Shown here piece after piece: positions 1-6,137 of a stretch of 6,348 nucleotides of DNA. The stretch covers positions 1 through 6,348 of the forward strand of contig JAUZFY010000084.1 of assembly GCA_030840185.1 (NCBI GenBank), given 5' to 3'. The stretch's first letter is position 1. Each line of letters opens with the position of its first letter. The DNA is from Microbacteriaceae bacterium (GTDB lineage: Bacteria > Actinomycetota > Actinomycetes > Actinomycetales > Microbacteriaceae). A program made the position numbers and the translations under genes. A model generated the notes under the pieces. The model saw only the letters and a list, made by a program, of their open reading frames with translations, did not search any database and was not told the DNA's origin.

Positions 1-1644
1 ATCAACGGGTCCATCGTGCTCATTTCACTTCCCGCCATCTTCAAGGGCATCAAGCTCGATCCCCTTCAGCCGGGCAACGTGAGCTACTTGCTCTGGATGC
101 TGATGGGCTACATCCTGGTCACCGCCGTTCTCGTCGTCAGCTTCGGCCGGCTCGGGGACATCTACGGCCGCGTGCGCATCTACAACATGGGCTTTGTCAT
201 CTTCTCGATCGCCGCCATCGCCCTCGTCTTCGATCCGTTCACCTCCGGTGCCGGGGCGCTGTGGCTGATCGGATGGCGCGTGATCCAGGCGGTCGGCGGC
301 TCGATGCTGTTCGCCAACTCGACCGCAATCCTCACCGACGCGTTCCCCGCCAACAAGCGCGGCATGGCAATCGGCATCAACCAGATCGCCGCGATCGCCG
401 GCACCTTCCTCGGGCTCATCATCGGTGGGGTGCTTGCCGAGATCGACTGGCGGGCAATCTTCCTCGTGAGCGTTCCGATCGGCGTGCTGGGAACCATCTG
501 GTCCTACAAGTCGCTGCACGAGGTCGGCAGCAAGAGCCCCGGGAAGGTCGACTGGCCAGGCAACATCGTGTTCGCGGTCGGACTCACCTCACTCCTCGCC
601 GGAATCACCTACGGCATCCAGCCCTACGGCACGAGCGCCACCGGCTGGGCCAACCCCTGGGTGCTTACCGGCATCATCGGCGGCGTCGTGTTGCTCGTCG
701 GCTTCGTGTTCATGCAGCTCCACACCAAGGACCCCATGTTCAACATGCGGCTCTTCCGCATCAAGGCATTCGCCTGGGGCAACTTCGCCGGCCTTCTGGC
801 GTCGGTCGGTCGAGGCGGACTTCAGTTCATGCTCATCATCTGGCTTCAGGGAATCTGGCTGCCGCTTCACGGCTTCTCCTACGCGAGCACCCCGCTCTGG
901 GCCGGCATCTACCTGTTGCCGCTCACGATCGGCTTCCTGGTCTCTGGACCAATCTCCGGAACGCTCAGTGACCGCTTCGGGGCTCGCATCTTCGCCACCG
1001 GAGGTCTGGTGCTCGTCGCCGTAACCTTCATCGCGCTACTGCTCATTCCGGTGAACTTCAACTATGCGGCGTTCGCGATCATCACGTTCCTCAACGGTGT
1101 CGGCTCCGGTATGTTCGCCGCACCCAACCGAACCGCGATCATGAACAGCGTCCCGGCCAATCAACGAGGCGCGGCATCCGGGATGACCGGTACCTTCCAG
1201 AACGCGGGAAACTCGCTCTCGATCGGGATCTTCTTCTCGCTCATGATCGCTGGACTCGCCGACACCCTTCCGAACGCACTGCGCAGCGGCCTCACCGCTC
1301 ACGGAGTCGGAACGGCGGTCGCGAACCAGGTCGCCGCGACACCACCCGTCGGCAGTCTGTTCGCCGCCTTCCTCGGCTACAACCCGGTTGCAAGCATCCT
1401 CGGGCCGACCGGCGTCCTGAAAACCCTGTCCACCTCGAATGCCGGTGCGCTCACGGGCAAGACGTTCTTCCCTCAGCTGATCTCCCAGCCGTTCCACTCC
1501 GGCCTCGTGATCGTGTTCATCGCGGCGGCAGTCATGTCGCTCGTCGGTGCTGTCGCTTCACTCTCGGCGGGCGGCAAGTATATTCATCTCGAGACGTCCC
1601 CGATCGGCACGCAGCAGCCGGCGGAGGCAATGAGTGACGTCTAG
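1..1644 (+). CDS. DHA2-family MFS multidrug exporter, 5' end cut by the window
   Basis: Proton-coupled efflux transporter of the inner membrane, EmrB/QacA (DHA2) type with about 14 helices; the substrate cannot be read from sequence. The open frame runs in phase from base 1, so the true start lies upstream and 547 residues are visible. Seen: a first-helix remnant [12 protein letters not shown] resembling the DHA2 motif D1; MFS motif A as GRLGDIYGR at residues 49-57, with the conserved Asp at 53; and a motif C-like glycine run [10 protein letters not shown] at residues 134-143, where Leu stands in for the usual Pro. Hydrophobic segments continue to the end. A long polar, Gly/Ala/Pro-rich loop (about nt 1260-1490) sits before the last helix, as in several DHA2 proteins. 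The stop is TAG at 1642-1644. A MarR regulator follows after 18 bp, which supports a drug or toxic-compound efflux role. Family certain, substrate unknown. Confidence 0.96.
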   Translation: MNGSIVLISLPAIFKGIKLDPLQPGNVSYLLWMLMGYILVTAVLVVSFGRLGDIYGRVRIYNMGFVIFSIAAIALVFDPFTSGAGALWLIGWRVIQAVGGSMLFANSTAILTDAFPANKRGMAIGINQIAAIAGTFLGLIIGGVLAEIDWRAIFLVSVPIGVLGTIWSYKSLHEVGSKSPGKVDWPGNIVFAVGLTSLLAGITYGIQPYGTSATGWANPWVLTGIIGGVVLLVGFVFMQLHTKDPMFNMRLFRIKAFAWGNFAGLLASVGRGGLQFMLIIWLQGIWLPLHGFSYASTPLWAGIYLLPLTIGFLVSGPISGTLSDRFGARIFATGGLVLVAVTFIALLLIPVNFNYAAFAIITFLNGVGSGMFAAPNRTAIMNSVPANQRGAASGMTGTFQNAGNSLSIGIFFSLMIAGLADTLPNALRSGLTAHGVGTAVANQVAATPPVGSLFAAFLGYNPVASILGPTGVLKTLSTSNAGALTGKTFFPQLISQPFHSGLVIVFIAAAVMSLVGAVASLSAGGKYIHLETSPIGTQQPAEAMSDV

Positions 1645-1650
1645 TCGACC

Positions 1651-1655
1651 GGAGG
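1651..1655 (+). promoter_or_regulatory. Ribosome binding site fixing the GTG start of the MarR gene
   Basis: GGAGG lies 7 bases before GTG at 1663, in the 18-bp gap after the MFS stop. No ATG in the same frame is as well placed, so this site supports a GTG start and translation from a message shared with the exporter gene. Confidence 0.75.
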
Positions 1656-1662
1656 ACTGGCA

Positions 1663-2085
1663 GTGGATGAGAAGACACCGAGCTCGCTCGCCGCACGATT
1701 GGCCTTCGTTGTCGCGCGGTTGAACCGCCGCCTCATCGCCGCGACGGGAGGCCTAAGCCATGGTCTCCTGTCCGCCCTCGCCACAATCTCCAAGCAGGGA
1801 CCGATTCGACTTGCCGATCTCGCGCAGGTCGAATTGGTCTCGGCTCCGAGCATCACGCGAGTCGTTGCCGAGCTCGAGGCGCGCGGCCTTGTCGCCCGCA
1901 AAACCGATCCGCTCGACGGTCGAGCCTTCCTTATCGAGATGACGGATGCCGGTACGGATGCAATAGCACGCGCACGGTCGGCCCGCGCCGGCGTCGTCGC
2001 CCAACTGCTCGCCGGGCTGAGCGAGTCCGAAGTGCAGAGCATCGAGGCCGCGCTACCGGCGCTTGAGCACACGATCGAGCAGTAG
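1663..2085 (+). CDS. MarR-family transcriptional regulator
   Basis: Cytoplasmic winged helix-turn-helix protein, expected to bind DNA as a dimer and to be released by a small ligand. The 140-residue length is typical for MarR proteins. Seen: an N-terminal dimerisation helix (about 8-28); a DNA-binding core from about 33 to 95 with a helix-turn-helix of the form IRLADLAQVELVS...SITRVVAELEARGLV (about 48-77); and the family's wing signature DPLDGR at 82-87, followed by FLIEMTDAG. A C-terminal helical arm (about 97-140) completes the dimer interface. The GTG start at 1663 is chosen for its GGAGG 7 bases upstream. The gene follows the MFS exporter by 18 bp, so the two are probably co-transcribed. 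In such pairs the regulator usually represses the operon and the exporter substrate often relieves it; that is inference here, because the operon promoter lies outside the window. Confidence 0.94.
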   Translation: MDEKTPSSLAARLAFVVARLNRRLIAATGGLSHGLLSALATISKQGPIRLADLAQVELVSAPSITRVVAELEARGLVARKTDPLDGRAFLIEMTDAGTDAIARARSARAGVVAQLLAGLSESEVQSIEAALPALEHTIEQ

Positions 2086-2139
2086 GAAGCAGTCGAGGGA
2101 AACTGTGGGCCGAAGAAGTAGACCCAAGCATTAGGCGCG

Positions 2140-2187
2140 CGGTTCATTAGCCGCGGTTCATATGCCGGTTCATTAGCCGCGGTTCAT
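2140..2187 (+). repeat. 22-bp exact direct repeat, two copies, in a convergent spacer
   Basis: Two identical 22-bp copies occupy 2140-2161 and 2166-2187, separated by 4 bp. Each copy contains GGTTCAT twice around a central TTAGCCGC, so GGTTCAT occurs four times (2141, 2155, 2167, 2181). Each copy also carries a small CGG...CCG inverted repeat around TTCATTAG; in the first copy it extends to 5 bp (CGCGG/CCGCG). The repeat lies between the converging MarR and penicillin-binding protein genes. There is no U-tract, so I do not call it a terminator. The rest of the 189-bp spacer (2086-2274) holds nothing I can name. Confidence 0.85.
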
Positions 2188-2274
2188 CAGATGCAGTGCA
2201 CCGGAAGTGGCGACGCTTTTGCGCAGCGAGAAGCGGCGCGCAGACTAGACGCGGGCGCAAGCGACGCGAGGGCG

Positions 2275-4479
2275 TCACTTGTTGGAAGCCCGTCCCGTTC
2301 CGGAGACGAGAGACGGGTCGGGCGGCGGGAACGCTCCACCGCGATACTCCGGATTCGAATTCAACGACAGCATCGTGGCGCGGAAGATGTTGAACTTCGT
2401 GTTGTAACCGTTGGTTCCGGCGACCGTCGTCTTGCGCAGAGAGGCATGACCGCCGTCGATGTTGCCCACCCATACGGCCAGGGCCACCTTGGTGGTCGTC
2501 GCGATGAGCCAGTTGTGGTCGGAGTAGTCCGTCGTTCCGGTCTTTCCAACAATCGGCACGCCGTCAAGCGGGTTACCGGGCCGACCGGTGCCCGCCCTCA
2601 TGACCGCCGAGAGGGCATAGGCCTCGGTGCTGGCGACATTCGGGTCGAGCGCCTGTGAACACGCCTTGGGCTGACCGGCAAGTTCGGCCCCTCCCGGAGC
2701 AACCACCCGGTCGATGATCGTCGGGGCGCAATAGATTCCGTTGGTGCCGATCGTGGCGATGGCGCCCGCCATGGTGAGCGGGGCAATCTCGTTTGTTCCG
2801 ATCACCGCTGCGGGCACCGATTGCAGTTCGCCCCCGTCGGCGCGATGAACCCCCATCGATTTTGCCGTGTCCGTGATGTCACACAGATCGAGCTGCTGCG
2901 CCATGGTGATAAAGGCGACGTTCACCGAGTTCTGGGTGGCGGCCTGAACCGTCATGTTGCCCCCTTCGTTCGGGGTGTCATTGTGGAAAGTGAATGGGCG
3001 CTGCCCGTTGAAGTTTGCGCAGCGCGAGTTGAAGGAAGAAAGGGAGAACGGTCGGGAGGTGCCGTTGACCACATCGCTCAGCCGCCGGCCGTTTTTCAGC
3101 CAGTCGGCGAGAGTGAAGATTTTGTAGGTCGAACCGGTGGGGAAGCCGGATGATCCGCCAAATTGATGATCGGTGTTGAAGTTGACCGCGGTTGCGGTCG
3201 CGCCACTTCCGGTGCCGGAATTGTCGAACTCCTTGTTCTGGGCCATTACCAGGATGCGGCCGGTGCCCGGCTGCACGGACACGGCCGACGCTCCGAGCGC
3301 GAACCGGGTCTCGGCGGCTGGCGCGCTTGTCGACAGGGCCGCTTGCGCGACATCCTGCTGATTGAGATCGATGCTCGTAAAGATCTCGTAGCCGCCGCGC
3401 GCCCAGGCCGCGGCGCGCTCCGCTTCAGTCTTGCCGAGGGCTTCGAGGGTCGGCGCGATCCGGAGCGCGAAGTCACACGCGAACTTCGCGTCACTCGCGT
3501 ACAGGCATCCGTTGTGCGGAGCTTGCAGTTTCGGTTCTATGGGGGTTGCCACCGCCTCCCGGTACTGCGCGGCGGTGATGTACCCGAGTTCGCGCATGTC
3601 GGCCAGGATCAGATCCCGCCGCTCCTTGTTGGCCGGATACAGGTCGGGGCTGCTCAGGTTGCGCAGGTTCGGCTGCTGGAGCATCGCGACAAGGCTCGCC
3701 GCCTGCGGGAGAGTGACGTCTTTGGCGCTGACGCTGAAATACTTCAGCGCGGCCGTTTCGATGCCGTAGGTGTTTCCCCCAAATCCGGCGATGTTCAGAT
3801 AGCCGAGCAGAATCTCGTTCTTTGTGTACCGTTTCTCCAGCCCAATCGCGAACTTCATCTCCCGAAGCTTGCGGTTCATCGTTTCGTCAATTGCCGCGTT
3901 ATACGCTGCCTTCTGCTTCTTCGGGTCGCTGATCTGCATTGCACGCTGAACCAGGATGTTCTTGACCAACTGCATCGCAATGGTCGAACTTCCACTCGTG
4001 ATGTTCGCGTTGGCAACGTTGCCCGCCGCGGCTCGCACCATCGCCTTGACGTCGACACCGCCATGTTCGTAGAACCTGCGGTCCTCACCGGCGACGGTTG
4101 CATCCTTGATGTACTGCGAAACCGAGTTCCAGCCAACGTCCTCGCGATCCTGGTTGAAGACGGTAGCGATCGGCACCGGTTGACCGTCCCGATTGCCGTA
4201 GATCACGTTCCTTTGACTCTGCTGGTCGATGGTGATGTAGTCGGGCAGCGATTCGAAGAACCCGATGCTGGCGGAGGCGGTGCGGCCCGCCACCAGGATG
4301 GGCGGCAAGGCGATGACCGCAACCAGAATCCCCGCAAGCACACTGAAAAACACCAGCCCGAGTGCGGCACTCAATACCCCGCCGCTCTTGCCGTTCTCGG
4401 CAACGGGACCGGCAGCGATCGCCCGGGACAGTGCCGATGCACGAGCGGCCGACGCACTCGAGAGAGGCTGAGCTTTCAT
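2275..4479 (-). CDS. Class A penicillin-binding protein (glycosyltransferase/transpeptidase)
   Basis: Bifunctional peptidoglycan synthase: it polymerises lipid II into glycan strands and cross-links the stem peptides outside the membrane. 734 residues. Order: short cytoplasmic tail (1-34), one membrane anchor (about 35-64), GT51 domain (about 80-275), linker, transpeptidase domain (about 395-705), short Pro-rich tail. GT51 motifs: EDRRFYEHGGVD from catalytic Glu132; GSSTIAMQLVKN (163-174), where most relatives read G-STITQQ-VKN; RKLREMKFA (203-211); and NIAGFGGNTYGIETAA (229-244). Transpeptidase motifs: S450-T-Y-K453 with the acyl-ester serine, SVN at 518-520, KTGTT at 646-650. All active-site residues are present. 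There is no C-terminal PASTA domain, unlike many actinobacterial class A enzymes. The ATG at 4479 has AGGAGG 5 bases upstream (4485-4490). It converges on the MarR gene. Beta-lactam binding is expected from the family. Confidence 0.97.
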   Translation of the reverse strand: MKAQPLSSASAARASALSRAIAAGPVAENGKSGGVLSAALGLVFFSVLAGILVAVIALPPILVAGRTASASIGFFESLPDYITIDQQSQRNVIYGNRDGQPVPIATVFNQDREDVGWNSVSQYIKDATVAGEDRRFYEHGGVDVKAMVRAAAGNVANANITSGSSTIAMQLVKNILVQRAMQISDPKKQKAAYNAAIDETMNRKLREMKFAIGLEKRYTKNEILLGYLNIAGFGGNTYGIETAALKYFSVSAKDVTLPQAASLVAMLQQPNLRNLSSPDLYPANKERRDLILADMRELGYITAAQYREAVATPIEPKLQAPHNGCLYASDAKFACDFALRIAPTLEALGKTEAERAAAWARGGYEIFTSIDLNQQDVAQAALSTSAPAAETRFALGASAVSVQPGTGRILVMAQNKEFDNSGTGSGATATAVNFNTDHQFGGSSGFPTGSTYKIFTLADWLKNGRRLSDVVNGTSRPFSLSSFNSRCANFNGQRPFTFHNDTPNEGGNMTVQAATQNSVNVAFITMAQQLDLCDITDTAKSMGVHRADGGELQSVPAAVIGTNEIAPLTMAGAIATIGTNGIYCAPTIIDRVVAPGGAELAGQPKACSQALDPNVASTEAYALSAVMRAGTGRPGNPLDGVPIVGKTGTTDYSDHNWLIATTTKVALAVWVGNIDGGHASLRKTTVAGTNGYNTKFNIFRATMLSLNSNPEYRGGAFPPPDPSLVSGTGRASNK

Positions 4480-4665
4480 GAACCCCTCCTGGCTCTATGA
4501 GTGGCTATTCGTATTGTGATCTCAAGGACGTTCGTTCGAATTGTCGTCACGCGAACGGTTCCCGAATCGTGACCTTGCGAGGCTTCCGTCGCCGGTCACT
4601 GATGGCCGATTGCAAGCGGCCGATCGCGGAAGGCCGATCGCATGTGGCGAATTGTCCGGTCAGCC
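4480..4665. other. Upstream region of the penicillin-binding protein gene, no gene seen
   Basis: This 186-bp gap should contain the promoter for the minus-strand penicillin-binding protein, unless that gene is read from the small ORF upstream. On the minus strand I see TTGAGA (4524-4529) as a possible -35, but no convincing TANNNT element at the right distance, so no promoter is called. The part farthest from the start codon is filled by a 14-bp-period repeat array, listed separately. Plus-strand open frames across the gap have no ribosome site and no recognisable product. Confidence 0.6.
4590..4659. repeat. Tandem array with an exact 14-bp period
   Basis: Units begin at 4590, 4604, 4618, 4632 and 4646. 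The three central units start with GGCCGATTGC, GGCCGATCGC and GGCCGATCGC, each followed by a variable 4-base spacer. The flanking units (4590 and 4646) match the 10-base core at about 7 of 10 positions. The core contains the palindrome CGATCG in two units. The array lies 111 bp upstream of the penicillin-binding protein start and just past the stop of the small ORF. It could be clustered binding sites or a decayed minisatellite; the sequence alone does not decide. Confidence 0.7.
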
Positions 4666-4923
4666 CTATTCGGCTCTGTCATCTGCGGGCACCGCTAGCC
4701 GGTCATCGAGAACCTCGAGCGGTTCGGTCGGAGTGGGATCGCTCTCATCCGACTGCGGCTTGCCGGGAGGGTTCGAATTCGCGTTCGGCCGCGGTGGTCC
4801 AGAAGCGTTGTAGTTCTCGTCCGGTTGCGGTCGGCCCACAAGGGTGTCTGCCGAGGTCGTCCCGTACAACACGGGCTCCTCACCATGTACAGGCTTCATA
4901 GCGTGCAAGGGATTGTCCTTCAT
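4666..4923 (-). CDS. Small proline-rich, probably disordered hypothetical protein
   Basis: 85-residue ORF that I do not recognise. Three points support it. The ATG has GGAG 5 bases upstream (4929-4932). About two thirds of its third codon positions (58 of 85 by my count) are G or C, as expected of coding DNA here. Its composition is coherent, unlike the Arg/Ser-rich frames of typical shadow ORFs. The N-terminal third (MKDNPLHAMKPVHGEEPVLYG) has some order. Residues 31-70 are rich in Pro, Asn, Asp, Glu and Ser, with a loose internal repeat (RPQPDEN at 31-37, KPQSDES at 55-61). The tail is acidic. There is no signal peptide, membrane segment or cysteine. The same frame opens further upstream to 5292, but that extension overlaps the Rieske gene and lacks a ribosome site, so I reject it. 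It is divergent from the Rieske gene and 186 bp upstream of the penicillin-binding protein gene on the same strand. It could still be non-coding. Confidence 0.55.
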   Translation of the reverse strand: MKDNPLHAMKPVHGEEPVLYGTTSADTLVGRPQPDENYNASGPPRPNANSNPPGKPQSDESDPTPTEPLEVLDDRLAVPADDRAE

Positions 4924-5018
4924 TCGTGCTCCATCATCGTGTGGTTCCACCGACCGTACGCGCGAACCGGCTCCCCTTTCCCGGGCTTGACATTCGACTC
5001 GGCGGCGGCCACGGGTCA

Positions 5019-5044
5019 GGTTGAAATTGGAGACGGCGCGGGAT
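5019..5044 (+). promoter_or_regulatory. Candidate SigF/SigB-type stress promoter for the Rieske gene
   Basis: GGTTG (5019-5023) and GGGAT (5040-5044) are separated by 16 bases. The known actinobacterial SigF/SigB-class promoter is roughly GGTTT-N15-17-GGGTA, so each half matches with one or two changes and the spacing fits. It sits about 90 bp before the ATG at 5134 in a 210-bp divergent spacer. Such short motifs occur by chance in GC-rich DNA, hence the low confidence. Confidence 0.3.
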
Positions 5045-5133
5045 GCTGGGGGACGAAGGTTCCAGGCGAGGGGTTGTGGAGGACGCAAAACAGGGGTGTC
5101 GTGGATCGAAAACCCACGAGGAGAGAAGGCCAC

Positions 5134-6012
5134 ATGAACGAGCTCGCCCTGCTCAAGCCGATCGATCGATTCGAGGATGTCAGCGCACTCGATCCGCTGA
5201 TCCGCCCGCTGCGGGGCCTTGTGAAGTCGGTTATCCGCCCTCGCGCAGTTCGCGACATCTTGCATGGAGTGCCGTTCGGGCATCCGGTACATCCCATTGC
5301 CGTGCAGATCCCGATCGGCGCGTGGAGTTCGGCAGCGGTGCTGGATGCTCTCCCGGGAACCAAGGGGGCCTCGCGAGTGCTCGTGGCGGTCGGCGTCGCC
5401 GCGGCGGTACCCGCGGCGGTCACCGGAATGAACGACTGGTCACAACTGCATCAGCAGCAGGCCCGGGTTGGCGTCATTCACTGGGCGGCAAACTTCGCCG
5501 CTGTCGGGCTATATGCGGTCTCCTTCGTGCAGCGCAGCCGCGGCCGCCACACCAGCGGCAAGGTGTTCGGGTACCTCGGACTCGCCGTCGTGTCGTTCTC
5601 CGGCTTCCTCGGCGGCCACCTGAGCTACCGCCAGGCCGCGGGAGCCAACCATGCCGAGGACGTTCCCCACCGCTTCCCGCGTGGCTGGCAGTCGCTCGCG
5701 CCGCTCGAGCAGATTCCCGAGAACGAGTTGATCAGTCGCACGGTGGGCGGGCTTCCGTTGCTTGTGCTTCGGCGCGGAGACTCCGTTTCGGTGTTGTCCA
5801 ACGTGTGCAGTCACCTCTCCGGTCCTCTGAACAGGGGTCGATTGGTGTCGGGCCAGCGCGACGATCCGTGCGTCGAGTGCCCGTGGCATGGAAGCGTCTT
5901 CTCCCTCGACACCGGCGAGGTGGTTCACGGCCCGGCGACGGCACCGCTGCCCCGATTCGAGACGCGGGTGACCGACGGACTCCTCGAGGTGCAGTTGCAG
6001 CGCGCCCGGTAG
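5134..6012 (+). CDS. DUF2231 membrane domain fused to a Rieske [2Fe-2S] domain
   Basis: Probable membrane-bound electron-transfer protein of 292 residues; partner and substrate unknown. The N-terminal part (about 40-165) is a DUF2231-type domain with the signature LHGVPFGHPVHP (His44, His50 and His53 conserved), then about four hydrophobic helices (roughly 54-72, 80-98, 113-132, 145-163). His116 and His162 in or near the helices could be metal or heme ligands, which is a guess. The C-terminal part (about 185-288) is a Rieske domain: C225-S-H227 and C249-P-W-H252 are the four cluster ligands. The 21 residues between H227 and C249 exceed the usual 15-17. Downstream, GSVFSLDTGEVVHGPAT is standard for Rieske ferredoxins. 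I chose ATG 5134 because AGGAG (5119-5123) and GAAGG (5125-5129) precede it and the conserved region starts soon after; the frame is open back to 4825 without such support. The last codons and the stop lie inside a tandem repeat. Confidence 0.94.
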   Translation: MNELALLKPIDRFEDVSALDPLIRPLRGLVKSVIRPRAVRDILHGVPFGHPVHPIAVQIPIGAWSSAAVLDALPGTKGASRVLVAVGVAAAVPAAVTGMNDWSQLHQQQARVGVIHWAANFAAVGLYAVSFVQRSRGRHTSGKVFGYLGLAVVSFSGFLGGHLSYRQAAGANHAEDVPHRFPRGWQSLAPLEQIPENELISRTVGGLPLLVLRRGDSVSVLSNVCSHLSGPLNRGRLVSGQRDDPCVECPWHGSVFSLDTGEVVHGPATAPLPRFETRVTDGLLEVQLQRAR

Positions 6013-6103
6013 TCGGGAGCGTGCCCGGTGGTCCTGGGCGTGCCCGGGCTCCTGGCAGCGCGCCAGTAGTCGGGAGCGTGGCCGGTAGTCCTGGCCGTGG
6101 TCC
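5997..6103 (+). repeat. GC-rich 19-bp tandem repeats with a 57-bp duplication, covering a stop codon
   Basis: Five 19-bp units run from 6009 to 6103. The unit is of the form GTAGTCnnGnGCGTGCCCG, and unit 3 (6047-6065) is the most divergent. Units 1 (6009) and 4 (6066) agree at 18 of 19 bases. A larger duplication of 57-58 bp is overlaid: 5997-6042 matches 6055-6099 at 41 of 46 aligned positions with a one-base gap. The first copy starts in codon 288 of the Rieske gene and contains its TAG; the second copy carries another TAG (6067-6069) in the same frame. A 5-bp hairpin CTGGC/GCCAG (6052-6066) joins units 3 and 4. No U-tract follows, so terminator function is possible but not shown. Confidence 0.85.
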
Positions 6104-6124
6104 GGGGGCTCACCCCGTCGGGCG

Positions 6125-6130
6125 TAGGGT
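6125..6130 (+). promoter_or_regulatory. Candidate -10 element of a leaderless promoter for the aldo/keto reductase
   Basis: TAGGGT fits the actinobacterial -10 consensus TANNNT and is followed by exactly 7 bases before the A of ATG at 6138. That spacing would place the transcription start on the start codon itself, an arrangement common in actinobacteria. No clear -35 is visible, which is usual for this class. The same bases (AGGGTG, 6126-6131) could instead be read as a weak ribosome site 6 bases before the ATG. Confidence 0.45.
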
Positions 6131-6137
6131 GAAAACC

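Noticed and set aside
2263..2276. GACGC/GCGTC hairpin with a 4-base loop as a terminator of the convergent genes
   Set aside because: The stem is only 5 bp, overlaps the penicillin-binding protein stop codon, and has no T-tract on either strand.
2147..2473. Minus-strand 108-residue ORF ending in an MNRHMNRG-like tail
   Set aside because: It is a shadow frame of the penicillin-binding protein gene that runs into the 22-bp repeat; the odd tail simply translates GGTTCAT repeats.
3163..4500. 445-residue plus-strand open frame antisense to the penicillin-binding protein gene
   Set aside because: Its composition is that of a shadow frame (Arg/Gly/Val/Asp-rich, no recognisable domain), it has no convincing ribosome site, and the opposite strand encodes a complete enzyme with all motifs. 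High GC makes long antisense frames common.
4497..4901. 134-residue plus-strand ORF starting near the penicillin-binding protein promoter region
   Set aside because: No ribosome site, Arg/Ser/Cys-rich shadow-like composition, and it spans the 14-bp repeat array without any repeat-derived protein pattern that makes sense.
4987..4992. Perfect TTGACA as the -35 of a housekeeping promoter for the Rieske gene
   Set aside because: No TANNNT element lies 16-19 bases downstream; that stretch reads CACGGGTC.
4825..5133. N-terminal extension of the Rieske-DUF2231 frame back to 4825
   Set aside because: The frame is open but the extra residues have no ribosome site or domain character. They overlap the small minus-strand ORF, while ATG 5134 has a purine-rich site and directly precedes the conserved region.
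4924..5292. Upstream extension of the small minus-strand ORF to 208 residues
   Set aside because: It would overlap the start of the Rieske gene by about 160 bp and has no ribosome site at its far start; the internal ATG at 4923 has GGAG at the right distance.
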